NCBI GenBank assembly: GCA_030407315.1
Contig: JALQPE010000961.1
Location: forward strand, 1-64,000
Direction: 5' to 3'
DNA length: 64,000 nucleotides
Source: Asparagopsis taxiformis
Lineage: Eukaryota; Rhodophyta; Florideophyceae; Bonnemaisoniales; Bonnemaisoniaceae
A program made the translations under genes and the position numbers. The stretch's first letter is position 1. Each line of letters opens with the position of its first letter. The notes below the pieces were generated by a model, which worked only from the letters and a program-made list of their open reading frames with translations, was not told the origin of the DNA and ran no database searches. Shown here piece after piece: positions 21,169 to 31,697 of this stretch.

Positions 21169-22149
21169 GATGGAAGAGAGGTACGTGAAGTTTTGAAAGT
21201 ATGCTGTGAGGGAAGGTTGATTTTGAGTCTGACTGTTGTGGTTGATTCCGATGTTGTGTAGATGATGCAGGAATGTTGATGACGGAAGGTAAGTTTCATT
21301 GAGTGCCAAGATGTGCTTTGCGAAGATATGGACTGCTGACTATGATTATTGTTAATTGCAAGGTTTTTGGATCATGGTTTGTATTGTGTGTAGGATGGAT
21401 GAGAGGTACATTTGCGAGTTCTCAGGGTATGTAGCGAGGGAAACGTTGGTTTTCAATCTGACTGTTGCGATTGAATCCGATGTTGCGTAGGTGATGGAGG
21501 AATAGTGATGACGGAAGGTAAGTCACATTGGGCGCCCAGACCGGTTGTGCGAAGATGCGGAATGCTGACTACTTTTCTTGGCTACACGATTACGTGATTT
21601 ATGGTTTTTATTGTGTGCAGGATGGAACAGGTAAAGTAAGTGTGCGAGTTTTGAAAGTAAGCAGCGAGGGAAGGTTGGTTTTGAGTCTGACTATTTCCGT
21701 TGATGCGATATTTTTCATTGGAAGCCTATTGAGTCATGGTGTGTATTGTGTGGAGCGAAGGTAAGTGTGCGAGTTTTGAAAGTATGCTGTGATGGAAGGT
21801 TGGTTTTGAGTCTGACTGTTGTGGTTGATTCCGATGTTGTGTAGATGATGCAGGAATGTTGATGACAGAAGGTAAGTTTTACTGAGCACCAAGACTTGTT
21901 TTGCGAAGATATGGACTGCTGACTTTGATTATTCATTGCAAGGTTTTTGGATCATGGTTTGTATTTTGTGTAGGATGGATGATTCAGTCATCCTCTCGGA
22001 GAGGTAAGTAAGGGAGTTTCTAGGATATCTGTCGTGGTAAGCGTTGCTTTTGAGTCTGACTGTTGTGGTTGATTCTGATGTTGTGTATGTGATGCAGGAG
22101 TGGTGAAGCAGGAACGGCAGGACTGAAGGAGAGTGAAGAAGGGATGTAG
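21169..22149 (+). CDS. candidate microexon gene (left arm), nine exons of 5-52 nt
   Basis: Exons by GT-AG sites: 21169-21180, 21271-21288, 21394-21405, 21500-21517, 21621-21630, 21756-21760, 21854-21871, 21974-22003, and a terminal exon 22098-22149 ending in TAG. Lengths are 12, 18, 12, 18, 10, 5, 18, 30 and 52 nt. Introns are 90-125 nt, most with an internal CTGAC or GCTGACT branch-site-like motif. Every intron starts GT and ends AG. Most exons begin with G and end AG, so most junctions create an AGG arginine codon; the 10- and 5-nt exons together restore phase. Joined from the ATG at 21170 they stay open for 57 codons. The peptide is a periodic acidic/basic repeat of R-M-x-E-R-N-x-D-D-G type, ending ESEEGM. 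No homologue is known to me. Upstream exons are uncertain. Splicing is predicted and not shown. Confidence 0.5.
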
Positions 22150-22687
22150 GAAGATGGGGAATGAAGCTGTGAGGTGTTTCTGGTATGTGTATATTTTGGG
22201 GCATACGATAGAAGTGAGAGTGCGTTTCAAGTGGTGTAAGATTTTGCTGACCATGTTCGTGTTTGATGTCTTGATGATTTAATGGGCTGGGGTGGTGTCG
22301 AGGAAAGCGGGGATGGTATTGGGAAGGAGCGTATTTTTTGTAATCTAGGTCGTGAGGGTTCTTGCAGTATGTGCGGATGGTGGTGCATGGCGTTCGGATG
22401 GTAGGGAGAACGCGATAGTGAGGGAGATGGGTGATCGACGATATGCTGACAGGTATTTTGTATTCTGGCTGGATACGTATTTCCTATTCTAACCGGGTAT
22501 TTATTTCCTATTCTAACCGGGTATTTATTTCCTATTCTGACCAGATATGTATTCCCTATTCTAGAGAGACGTATTGTATACGAGCAGTTTCCTAAATGAG
22601 AGAATAAAATACGGTCCGATATGGGCCCTGAATTTACCATCCGCTGTAATTTCTTCCCTCCCGGTTTTCGCTGATATATTGTATACT

Positions 22688-23031
22688 GGATGTCGGGTCC
22701 TAGTATTCCGCCATATGTACTAGAGAAAGTGGATGTCGGGTCCTAGTATTCCGCCATATGTACTAGAGAAAGTGGATGTCGGGTCCTAGTATTCCGCCAT
22801 ATGTACTAGAGAAAGTGGATGTCGGGTCCTAGTATTCCGCCAAACGTACTAGAGAAAGTGGATGTCGGGTCCTAGTATTCCGCCATATGTACTAGAGAAA
22901 GTGGATGTCGGGTCCTAGTATTCCGCCAAACGTACTAGAGAAAGTGGATGTCGGGTCCTAGTATTCCGCCATATGTACTAGAGAAAGTGGATGTCGGGCC
23001 CTAGTATTCCGCCATATGTACTAGAGAAAGT
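22688..23031 (+). repeat. 43-bp tandem array, eight copies
   Basis: Unit begins GGATGTCGGGTCCTAGTATT, continues with CCGCC(ATATG or AAACG)TACTAGAGAAAGT and recurs exactly every 43 bases from 22688. Copies differ by an ATATG/AAACG swap, plus one T-to-C change in the eighth. The right arm carries only three copies (56463-56590). Confidence 0.95.
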
Positions 23032-23119
23032 GGACGTCCGCATCCAAAAAATTTTTATTTTTTTTTGGACGCGGACGTTCATTTGTTCTAGTAAATCTCG
23101 GGGCCGACTAGGACCCGTA

Positions 23120-24298
23120 CTAGAGAGACTGGACGTCCGCGTCCACTTCCGAAAACGCAGAAGATCCCAGACGCTGTGCCGTAAAAGGACTGTCCTTTTT
23201 GATTAGCGCTGTCAATCTAGCCGCAGACCTGGTTCTTGTCCGTTGTCGTGGGCGCGTTTCTACTCGCAACTTCCAGTCTCGATCCATCTGAATCAATCCC
23301 ATGAGAAATACAACTTTCCGGAAAGACGGGGAATATCTTGGAGTTGCCCAGTTACCATGATCTGTAGCCCTTTCCTGAACGTGTGAAACAAAGAATTGAC
23401 AAGCCAGAGTTTGCCTGGAGTACGCATCTCGTCCAATAGCTGTCCTTTCCTGTGTGTTATGGTTTTGGTATTCATAGAACACTGGACCTGAGGGACGAGG
23501 ACTCTGGGAGGTTTTCGTTGAAATTTCTACACCCCTTGGCTCATCACGCTCATTGATGTACACCGGAATAAAGAACGATACCGACAAATCCTGCATCCCA
23601 CAGCTGGTAAGAAACAGATCCCATACTCTAGTATCAAGCTCTGTATTGCCATCATCACCAGTACTCGTGAAGTTCCGCACTGATTGCACAATGTTAAACG
23701 TGTGGCGGTGGTACGCATATGAAAACCACCTGTCAACGATTACGATGGCTTCTAGAGATGGTAGATTGAATCTGTACAGACTGCCCACAGCCCTTCGGAA
23801 CGCTGAGAGTGAACGTTCTTCGAGTGGAACGTTATCTTCGTCCTTCTCTCTATTATGCCAGCAGTCCCGCATGTAAGCTACAATTGACACACTTTCGTAG
23901 AACGGAATTGTCCTTTCGCTCTCCAGAATGTGATACAGAATCAAGGCAAGCGTATGCGGTTTCGTGGAAATAGACTCATAGCACATGCGGAGTAAATACC
24001 TTGAAGTCTTGGTTCGGGGGCGTGACAATACCTCTTCGCACACGTCCATACCTCCAACCAGGGTAACGTCCCCGTTTTCCGCTATGGTACCGTACAGATA
24101 GAGAGCATCGAAGTTTAGGTGCGTTCCGCGGGGAATATCAGAGGCAGGAGTGGCAGCCCCTTCAATCGCTGGAATTGAAACAACGCGCGCCGGATCCACC
24201 CAGAGAATTGTTCCGTCTCCGTACAAATCATGCGGTTCTGTTGGTCCATTTTCGCTGCGTGTTACGACGAGCCCATGTCGCCGTCGTACTTCCGCCAT
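23120..24298 (-). CDS. unknown protein with 3' end running into the left arm
   Basis: 392-aa ORF from the ATG at 24298 (MAEVRRRHGLVV). The frame stays open to 24409 upstream, but this ATG follows a less protein-like stretch and is preferred. No domain is recognised. Middle residues look globular and helical (LALILYHILESERTIPFYES, FYEYQNHN). The C-terminus is strongly basic (RPRQRTRTRSAARL), which suggests nucleic-acid binding or nuclear import. The last ~13 codons and the stop lie within the arm (after 23160), so the natural end may have been replaced when the arm arrived. Confidence 0.55.
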   Translation of the reverse strand: MAEVRRRHGLVVTRSENGPTEPHDLYGDGTILWVDPARVVSIPAIEGAATPASDIPRGTHLNFDALYLYGTIAENGDVTLVGGMDVCEEVLSRPRTKTSRYLLRMCYESISTKPHTLALILYHILESERTIPFYESVSIVAYMRDCWHNREKDEDNVPLEERSLSAFRRAVGSLYRFNLPSLEAIVIVDRWFSYAYHRHTFNIVQSVRNFTSTGDDGNTELDTRVWDLFLTSCGMQDLSVSFFIPVYINERDEPRGVEISTKTSQSPRPSGPVFYEYQNHNTQERTAIGRDAYSRQTLACQFFVSHVQERATDHGNWATPRYSPSFRKVVFLMGLIQMDRDWKLRVETRPRQRTRTRSAARLTALIKKDSPFTAQRLGSSAFSEVDADVQSL

Positions 24299-24654
24299 TA
24301 CTTGTGAGGTGAAGAGAAAAGGGAGAGCAGGGAGAATGGAAAAAGATGAGTGGGGAAAGTTTTCGACGATCAAAGGGCGGAATGGAAGTCCACGCCCTCC
24401 AAAGTCCACGCGGCGCCAATAAATTCGAAATCGGAAATTCTGGAACCGACACGCCGCCGATATCTCGCGAGGGGACGTGAGGATGCCGACAGAAGCCAGA
24501 GTTGTATTGCAGGGATTAGAGTAGGGGTTTGTACTAGTTTGGAAGGGGTGCGTAAGTCGCTTGCACTCTGTGCCAGTAAACTAACTTCAACGAGCGCGAA
24601 TGGCAAGGAGATAGTAGAGAAATAATAGTAGCAAGACTCGTTCTCGATTCACAA

Positions 24655-24775
24655 TTGAAATTTGGTAATTTTTTCGCTCTGAAATTACTGCAGTAAAAAG
24701 TGATCTAGCAAAGTGCACTTGGCTAGATCACTTTTTGCTGCAGTAATTTCAGAATGAAAAATTTCCAAATTTAAA
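24655..24775. mobile_element. hairpin MITE, copy 1
   Basis: About 121 bp, almost wholly palindromic: TTGAAATTTGGTAATTTTTT ... CTGAAATTACTGCAGTAAAA, AGTGATCTAGC, a short loop, then the reverse complement with a few mismatches. No obvious target-site duplication. Same family as copy 2. Confidence 0.75.
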
Positions 24776-25314
24776 GCACCGCTCTAATCGTTCATGCTTT
24801 ATTCCAGAACTAACCAACTGAAACGTCTGACTAGTTTATGGAACGATAATCATCAGATTCTTCTTTTACGAATAAATCTTGCTGGGAATTCCTAGTTTTG
24901 GATATCGATCGTTAAACTAGTCTAGACTTTTAACTAACTTCGCGGACGTCCTACGATACATTCCAGCGCATGATGATGGCGTCGTACTGCTGTTCAGCAT
25001 GCTGACAAGTGCACTAGTGTGTAAAATTGCGCAATGTTATACATGTGTGCTGCAGAGTAAGGGGGCTATCACTTGCTCTGCTTATTGCACTCTGCGCATA
25101 TTGGAATGCACAGAGCAAAAAAGTTAGCTTTGCTGTCGTTAACATTGCGGGGCACCAATGTGCTCTGCTACGTACAAATTCCCGGTCGTGTATTACCAAA
25201 GTATACGGCCGAAAAGCTCACCGAGTTTCCCAGTGCCGCACCTTCACAGTCTCTGAGCAGAATAAGCGGTGGTAAAATACTACGTCATGTATTGTTGGCC
25301 GTCATGGTTTGTAC

Positions 25315-25440
25315 AGTTGAAATTTGGTAATTTTCACGGCCTGAAATTACTGCAGTAAAAAGCGATCTAGCAAAGTGCACAATGGTAGATCGCTTTTTAC
25401 TGCAGCAATTTCAGACCATAAAAATTACCAAATTTCAACT
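25315..25440. mobile_element. hairpin MITE, copy 2
   Basis: 126 bp with ends AGTTGAAATTTGG / CCAAATTTCAACT, and a near-perfect inverted repeat through CTGAAATTACTGCAGTAAAA and AGCGATCTAGC. Shares the loop AAAGTGCAC with copy 1. Could also be read as one of two termini of a 786-bp element reaching back to 24655. Confidence 0.75.
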
Positions 25441-25668
25441 CGAGCCTACATTGCTGGTTTCACTGCTTCTCAGTATGCCGAGGACCGTTACAGCCCTCAT
25501 ATTTCGTAACGGCACTACCATTGCACTTGTCCGTTACATGATTGGTCTGCTTGCGACAGACATTTCCCTCGAGTCTTTCTATTTATCTTTCTCGTTGGGT
25601 AATCAATTTGCTCGTGCACCTCAATTCTCCTCTCCCGGACGTGGAACATCCCATCATTTCGAGCTGAA

Positions 25669-25866
25669 ATGCGAGATGAATTATCATTGTCAAGGTTTGC
25701 AAAGTTTGAGGAACAGTTTGCATCCCTCGAACAGTATATGCGCGACTCCCTTTCGTCCATTGAAATGGAGCTTGCTTGCATTCGGTACATGACCTCGGCT
25801 GCTGCAGGGACAAACACTGTACCTTCAGTAGTTCTCGAGGAGAGATCAAGAAGCCTTCTTATCTGA
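25669..25866 (+). CDS. short coiled-coil ORF, possible first exon of the next gene
   Basis: 65 aa from the ATG at 25669. Residues ~8-38 have heptad hydrophobics (FAKFEEQFASLEQYM, then SLSSIEMELACI). It ends 24 bp before the next plus-strand ORF. In the other cargo set a coiled-coil protein occupies the corresponding place opposite the minus-strand genes, so this may be its counterpart, joined by an intron I cannot place. Confidence 0.35.
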   Translation: MRDELSLSRFAKFEEQFASLEQYMRDSLSSIEMELACIRYMTSAAAGTNTVPSVVLEERSRSLLI

Positions 25867-25889
25867 GATCAGGTTAAATTACTACTCTA

Positions 25890-27368
25890 GTGTCCTCTTT
25901 GTTCAACAATAGGCATGTGACATCTAGATTCGTCGCTTTCCGAACCGTTGCAGAGCTTACCAAAACTTCAGTGGATCCCAGTTTGTTCAGGAACTTGAAT
26001 GCAAGGTCTGACGAAACCGCGCAAGTGAAGTCCTGTACAACATTGCTACTTGCTGCATTGTCGTTTTCGCAGACTTCCAGTTCTAATGCAGAGGTAAGAC
26101 AATCCAAGAAATCTCTAATTGGCACTGCGGTTGGGAAACGGCATATATTCTTAAAACGCTCTATTGTCGGAACAGCATTTATTTCGATGGCGAATGACAG
26201 AATTGTACGATGGAAGGACTCGGCCACCAGGAATGCCGGCATCCTGGACCCCGGCGAAGAAGAGGACTTGAACAGCAATACTATCTCGAGAGATTATGCA
26301 CTACGGAATGCAACAATTGTGCCCATCGATAAACCATCTTGGCTGCACATTTCGCAGCGCGCTCTTTTGCATGCTATGGATATTTCGATGCCCACGGAGG
26401 CGGAACGCAACATAGAACAGACAACGAGTTTGCAGGTTGGATCTTCGAAGCGTCGGCGACTGTCTGGTTCAAAAGGAGAAGCACGCCGTGCATCTACGTC
26501 ATCCTCTTCGTCTTCCGCTATGCCCAACCTGTCACCGTCTGATATACAATCCATTCCGATCATTACCTCTGCTCTACGGCAGCTCACCCAGTTCTTCAAC
26601 AGTTCCCGTAAGCAAATGAAAATGGAATTGGTCAAGCAAGCATTCTTCCTCATCCACCGAGATGAGATGAAGGCAACTATTGCTGTTCCACTCGACTCTG
26701 ATGTGTCAACGTCGGACATGTGTCCACCTGACTCGATTCCGACAACGTCGAAAGCTTACGGAACAGGAGAAGACGCTCTGAAAGTGTATTCAAAAAATGA
26801 TTCCATCTTCTCAAATTTCATTCTCAGCCGTCCCGAGCTTCACGTTCAGGTTACTTACAAAGTTCAGGTAAGCGGCGGTATCGTTAATGGAAACATTACA
26901 ACTGCGCAGAATCCAGTGGAGAAATTGGCTGTATGTTCATTCTCTTTTCTTACTTTAGCTATGATATTGTTATGCAGTTTCTGTCAATGCACACAACTGG
27001 AGATGCTTTGTCATGAGCCCCATGCCATTCAAGCTTGTTATCAGATAGCAATATGTCTCCAAGGTATATTCAATGCGGCCCTCAGCAAGATACCTACACC
27101 TCAATTCGGGAAAGATGGATTCCCTTTGCGAGTTGCATGGGGGCATCTAGAGCTGCGGGACTACCTCATGGGAGGTGATTGCCTGTTCGGAATCATCAGA
27201 AAGAAGAGAAATCTCACTGCTGAAGAATATGAGTCTGTACGTTTCGATTCAAGCATCGTACAAACCGAACTTTCCTTTGAAAACACGGCAGACAGGCGCG
27301 TTTCCAATCCTGATTGCGTCCCTCTACAGGAGGATGACGAGCTTGGTATTTCTCTAATTGATGTGTAG
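25890..27368 (+). CDS. unknown protein, convergent with the Tudor-like gene
   Basis: 492-codon open frame. Residues ~185-230 are basic and serine-rich (SSKRRRLSGSKGEARR, then a serine run), a likely nuclear signal. The C-terminal third (GFPLRVAWGHLELRDYL, IIRKKRNLTAEEYES) looks globular. One or two short introns are likely: GTAAGC at ~26871 to CAG at ~26912 (42 nt, phase-neutral), and a hydrophobic stretch around 26932-26978 bounded by GTATGT and ATGCAG. No family is recognised. It converges on 27506-29199 as the coiled-coil gene at 15002 converges on its transposase. Confidence 0.5.
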   Translation: MSSLFNNRHVTSRFVAFRTVAELTKTSVDPSLFRNLNARSDETAQVKSCTTLLLAALSFSQTSSSNAEVRQSKKSLIGTAVGKRHIFLKRSIVGTAFISMANDRIVRWKDSATRNAGILDPGEEEDLNSNTISRDYALRNATIVPIDKPSWLHISQRALLHAMDISMPTEAERNIEQTTSLQVGSSKRRRLSGSKGEARRASTSSSSSSAMPNLSPSDIQSIPIITSALRQLTQFFNSSRKQMKMELVKQAFFLIHRDEMKATIAVPLDSDVSTSDMCPPDSIPTTSKAYGTGEDALKVYSKNDSIFSNFILSRPELHVQVTYKVQVSGGIVNGNITTAQNPVEKLAVCSFSFLTLAMILLCSFCQCTQLEMLCHEPHAIQACYQIAICLQGIFNAALSKIPTPQFGKDGFPLRVAWGHLELRDYLMGGDCLFGIIRKKRNLTAEEYESVRFDSSIVQTELSFENTADRRVSNPDCVPLQEDDELGISLIDV

Positions 27369-27505
27369 TACTGCTTTGATTAGAAACTTTATATCGGTAT
27401 GGTTCATTAGTAGTTCTAGGAAAAGTCCCAACGCTCAACTAGTTCTGCTTTGCAATGCATGCATCATCTGCATTAAAGTATTTCTGATTCATCCAACTGC
27501 TGGCA

Positions 27506-29199
27506 TCATTTAATGTACTCCTCTGCCTTTTTCTCTGACGCACTATACCCTACCACGTCGTTCACTACATCTTCTGTTATCAACTTGTCTATACGACAAG
27601 GTTCTTCCACACCACGGAATACGACGTACGGCATATGAACTCTCAGAGATCCCCACAGTACATCCCCCGCCTTTCCTCGCTTTCTTTGCATCGCAGGCTC
27701 CCATTCTATACGGAAACATTTCTTTCCTTCGCTTTTCCACCCTTCCAGACTCCCTTCACCGTCGCTCCTCCCGTGCACATCACATGTCAAAGGACATTTC
27801 TGCAGCTCCATTCCGTGCACGTATTCACCTTGGACCACAGCACTACTTTTTCGAATTAGACACCACACGTTTGATGTTGTTTCCGCACTGCAGAATGAGC
27901 TACTGCCAATTGCAACAGATGTCGACTGTGCTTCCATCATTCCCGAGCACAATATCGTACCAAACAACCGCAAACCACAGACCTCGCCGAACCGTTCATG
28001 TAACTACACTCTTCATTGTCCTCCACTTCCGAGTTGCTGATGTTACGCCTTTGAACCAGACACTCGGTTCGCCATCGGTGCCCTAATCCTAGCAGATCTG
28101 ATAGTGTTGCAAAACTGGAACACGTAATGTTCAAAGCTTCCCCACCAGTTCCAGCTACTGCCGCGTGAAGCCCTGGGTACACTTTGTAATACCCCCCTCC
28201 ATAGATTTCTGCTGTTCCCTTTAGCATTTCCCGGAATAACTCAGTGCTCAATGAGATGGGAATCTGCACCGGTCCGCTAATAGCCGTTCCACTTGTACAT
28301 GCACCGTCAATCTCACTATGTGGGTAGCCACCACCTGAGTTTGACAAAGTGCTTCGATTAACCTGTTCCACAACTTTCTCTACCGCACGCTGTAAGAGCA
28401 TCAATAAAACCTTACCAGCTGATACTGTTGATCCACAATTTCGAACCATTCCGCTCCAACCAAGCCGACACTCGCTACCATTTCCAGAATGCATTATATT
28501 TTCTAGTGTTCTCAGCCTTGTCTCCATACTACCGTATGTGTTGGCGTCAAGTGCAGATTCCACTTTTTGCTTCTTCCTATGCGGTGATATTGCTTCAGAT
28601 TCTCCATCTGATTGTTCATGAAATTCTACTCCCACCGCTTCGTAGTCCACAACCTCTCTGTTGCTCCTTCGCCACTGTGTCGGTGGCTGACCCCCGGACA
28701 TTAACTTACTTCCCATCAGAAATTTTACATGTTCGTAGGAAACATAAGGGTAATTCCTTTCAGGGATAGCATCATATAACAATCTGCCTTCCGCAACCAC
28801 CATTTCATCGTGCCTTCGCTTCACAGCATCCGAGTACCGCCACTTTGATACTTCCATCACTGCAATATCCTTTTCCTCCGTCGTCAACCTCACAATTGCA
28901 TCACCCACATCCTGTCCATTGTGCTCCACCACACCAGGCGTGTACACGCCATCTCCTCTGTCTACATCGATGCGGTCTCCCACTGACGGCTTACCACTGC
29001 AGACAGGATACTGCTCAGGAAGTTTGATTTCCACAACAGTAGCCTTCCACCATATTGCGTCATCACCCACTTGGAACCATACGTCTATTTGCGAGCCGAC
29101 ACAGGGAAGTGCATCTACGGCCGCTGCTCGCTCACGTTCACGGCCAGCTTTCGCTTTTTCGCTCTGTCGCCTAATTCGCAATGATTCACGCCTAGTCAT
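27506..29199 (-). CDS. Tudor/Agenet-like chromatin-reader candidate with one frame change
   Basis: Starts at the ATG at 29199 (MTRRESLRIRRQ). Residues ~33-65 (GSQIDVWFQVGDDAIWW, then KATVVEI) and ~75-105 (GDRIDVDRGDGVYTPGVVE) read as two small beta-barrel modules of Tudor/Agenet type, which often bind methylated histones. That is a shape-based guess. The middle is low-complexity. The first frame stops at 27937. A second frame, overlapping to 27973, continues with protein-like sequence to 27506 (KCFRIEWEP, HMPYVVFRGVEEPCRID). A short intron or a one-base frameshift near 27950 must join them. Lies next to the ParB-like genes in the same orientation. Confidence 0.5.
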
Positions 29200-30186
29200 A
29201 GTTGCTCCACAAAATAAAGATACTACAACGCACTATCTGCAATTTTGTTTAGGACAAGTCTTCGTCGACTTCTTCACTAGATACTACTTCACCCATGTCT
29301 GTAACGTCCAATTTTTTCATTTTTATAGTATGATACGAAATCACTACCTTGTTCCCTACTGCTATACAAGTTGTCAAACACTCTACTACTGCGTTCAAGA
29401 TACTAGTCACGCTTAAAGCCAGGCCGGAACTCACTATTCAGGTCAATCTTGTGTATGCAGGAGTGACTTTATTACAAAATTTAGCGACTTCGACAGTAAC
29501 TATGCCGTAGTATCTGTGCTAAAAATCAACATAGATGGTGCCATTCTTTACTAAGTAATACTACAGAAACTAAACTCAAGTACAATTATCTACTCTTTCG
29601 ACCGTACCCTACCTATGGTACAACAATGGCCATATCGAGATTAGCTAGTTAACGTCATACACTCTGCATTTCGCCTCTTCCATATGATATATTATTCCTC
29701 ATGGACGCCCAAAACGTGACGCTATCGAAGGGTATGGCGCGTTGGAACAGTCAGTACCAGTCAATCACTCTAGCCTCACTACACTGCTACGAATGCCATC
29801 TGTACTACAGACCGGCGTAACCATCCAAGTTCATGGTTCGAGTCCAACATGGTACTGTCACACATATGGTTCCCTCGTTTCGTCATTCCAGCATGGAAAT
29901 TATAAAAATCGTGGAATATGCCACCTCCGGTCAGCGTCATGACCAACGCGACGTGTCCTTGTCCTTTCCATTGTTATTTTTCCGTACAGTACTGGAAAAT
30001 TCCACCATGTCACGGTGCTTATACCCACTCCCACGGCGCAGTTTCATTCCACTATATTCTTTACGGTATTTCCACTACTTATCTATGGCACGGTGCCGGT
30101 AATTTCTGGGATTTTTTGATGGTTTGTCATTCCACTAATTTCTAATGGTCCAGACCATGAAATTTGCTGGTTTTTCAAAAAATTGC
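29200..30186. other. intergenic stretch, no gene seen
   Basis: AT-rich sequence upstream of the Tudor-like gene. Short ORFs are not protein-like. A tRNA T-arm-like TGGTTCGAGTCC at 29834 has no matching stem and is rejected as a tRNA. Confidence 0.4.
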
Positions 30187-30772
30187 TTATCCTGTGACTC
30201 GGTCTGCCAAAGAAACAAGGGCAACATCATGCGTGAGTGTGTTTGCTTGAATGGACAGCCCGAGTACTTCAAAAGGTGTGAAGTACTCATCGGAAACTTC
30301 TTCTGTCCCTGGGCGCCTGATCAAAGCCACATCAATGTTCCTGAATGAAGCAGCATACGGATGTTGCCCTTCCGGCTTCACGAATGCACTTCTGGAGAGC
30401 CGCAACGCGATGGCCACCATCGATGTAGAACGTTTGAAGGGTGGGGGTTGTGCTGCCTTCACTAGGAAGGAGCATTTTGCAGGCAAGGATTCGGGAGATT
30501 GAGGAGGTGAATCCTTCCCTCAGGAACTTCTCCTTCAGCTCAAGCACTCTCCCTTCCCTAATATGACGAGAGAATAGGGGAGGTCTGTGCAAATCCAAGG
30601 GAGACAGCCTGTGGTCAGCTTTGGGACAGTCTGACAACTGAACCTCGGCGGTGACAGAGTTATCGTGACCAGGGCTGCGAGAAGGGGCGCGAGAACGAGC
30701 GGAGGCCCGACCGCGAGTCGAAGCGCGAGCAGGGGCGGGGGCAGAGGGTTTGGAGCGAGTGCGAGGAGCCAT
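30187..30772 (-). pseudogene. truncated third copy of the ParB-like gene
   Basis: Opens with MAPRTRSKPSAPAPARASTR, a basic low-complexity N-terminus. It then has a ParB-type core, YIDGGHRVAALQKCIREAG (IDGGHR motif). After a frame change near 30340-30400 it continues as IDVALIRRPGTEE...FTPFEVLGLSIQ...THDVALVSLADRVTG and stops. This tail aligns with ...ISVDFIRPPGTRE...FHPLEVMRISQ...THDVIEVSIADHV of the large gene at 31698-35222. There is no oxygenase part. It is probably a decayed tandem duplicate; a short stand-alone ParB-like protein cannot be excluded. Confidence 0.6.
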
Positions 30773-31697
30773 TGAAGGATGAGGGAAAGCAGGAATGGAG
30801 AGAAGCTTGATTGAGTGTACGACCCCGATAACGACGATACAGAGACGATTAAGATAGATTTATTTCGCTACTGCAGTCTGATAAAGGATCAAACGTGAAC
30901 AATCCGTTTCAACTCTGATTTCAATTTTTTTTATTTCTAGACCACTTGACTCAGATCAAGAGTAATAATCGAAATTCAGTTAATTTCTGCGGCCAAATAC
31001 AATCGCTATACGAAGAGTTCATACTCAAAGTGGCTAAACAGGTACGAGTTGGTCATGGTGATTACCCCAAAACCACTCAAGTAATAACTAAATAATGCTG
31101 AAGTCACATACTTCCCAGCATTTTGCACCAACTCGTGGAGCTGATGCGTACATACCAAATGCGTCTGTATTCAACATGAACCACGAATAAGTGGGCTTCG
31201 GCCAATGAGTGCACTGCACCTGGCTTGAGAAACTAGGAATAATACCCGGAATTATTTTGGCCTCCCAACAGCCAGGTGCACCAACGTCATTGGCCGGTGG
31301 TAGTCTGGACAACCTCGGCCAATGGCGTTGGTGCACTTCGTCTATACCGACCCAACTTTATACCCGGCCAGACTCCTACTGTTCTCAGGAACTGAAAATT
31401 TTACCGGGGATAGTAAACGATGTAATATAATACCAGGTTTTACTATCTACTATAGCAGAAACGATATATCGTTTCTTTCATCTACTGAAGAGGTTTAGAA
31501 TTTGCAGCTCCTGTAGGTAGAGCTTTCTGTCGAGAATAGCTTTCTGCATGTGGTGTTTGTTACATTTGTGAAATTTATCTGACTATATAAAGAATCCATG
31601 CAGTATCTCTTTTATCATGTTCTACTGGAATTTTGTTTATTACTCTACGGATTCATACCCAACTAAGGCTTCAACACGGCTGGACAGATGCCCTTCA
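30773..31697. other. intergenic region with short inverted repeats
   Basis: No gene. 31198-31285 contains GGCCAATGAGTGCAC...CACCTGGCT and its inverted partner AGCCAGGTGCACCAACG...ATTGGCC, then another GGCCAATGGCGTTGGTGCAC at 31317. The motif CATTGGCCAGGTGC recurs at about 35539, upstream of the large gene, so it may be a shared promoter or binding element of this gene family. Confidence 0.4.

Larger units (their letters stand above)
20473..23160 (+). mobile_element. left inverted arm (about 2.7 kb, modular)
   Basis: This segment matches 56330-59155 in reverse complement. In order it holds a single-copy outer part (to ~20855), a small conserved ORF, the microexon array (21169-22149), a conserved non-repeat part (22150-22450), about five 25-bp degenerate repeats of the form ATTCTAACCGGGTATTTATT (22455-22560), eight 43-bp tandem repeats (22688-23031), and an inner end of CGTCCGCGTCC blocks stopping at CGAAAACGCAG. 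The inner end coincides with the inner ends of the other two copies. It could be a terminal inverted repeat of a 38-kb Foldback-like element, or one of two independently inserted elements in opposite orientation. Confidence 0.75.
24299..25668. other. intergenic stretch with two hairpin MITEs
   Basis: Apart from the two hairpin elements at 24655-24775 and 25315-25440 I see no gene. The divergent spacing (minus gene ending at 24298, plus gene beginning near 25669) makes this a likely shared promoter region. Confidence 0.4.

Noticed and set aside
20982..21309. Minus-strand ORFs over the left arm
   Set aside because: Splice-consistent exons lie on the plus strand in this part of the arm, and the same holds on the matching strand of the other arm.
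22688..23031. CRISPR-like array
   Set aside because: The 43-bp units are contiguous with no unique spacers, and the context is eukaryotic.
29800..29860. tRNA-like T-arm motif GGTTCGAGTCC
   Set aside because: The five bases on each side of the loop do not pair, and no A box or acceptor stem is found at the right distance.
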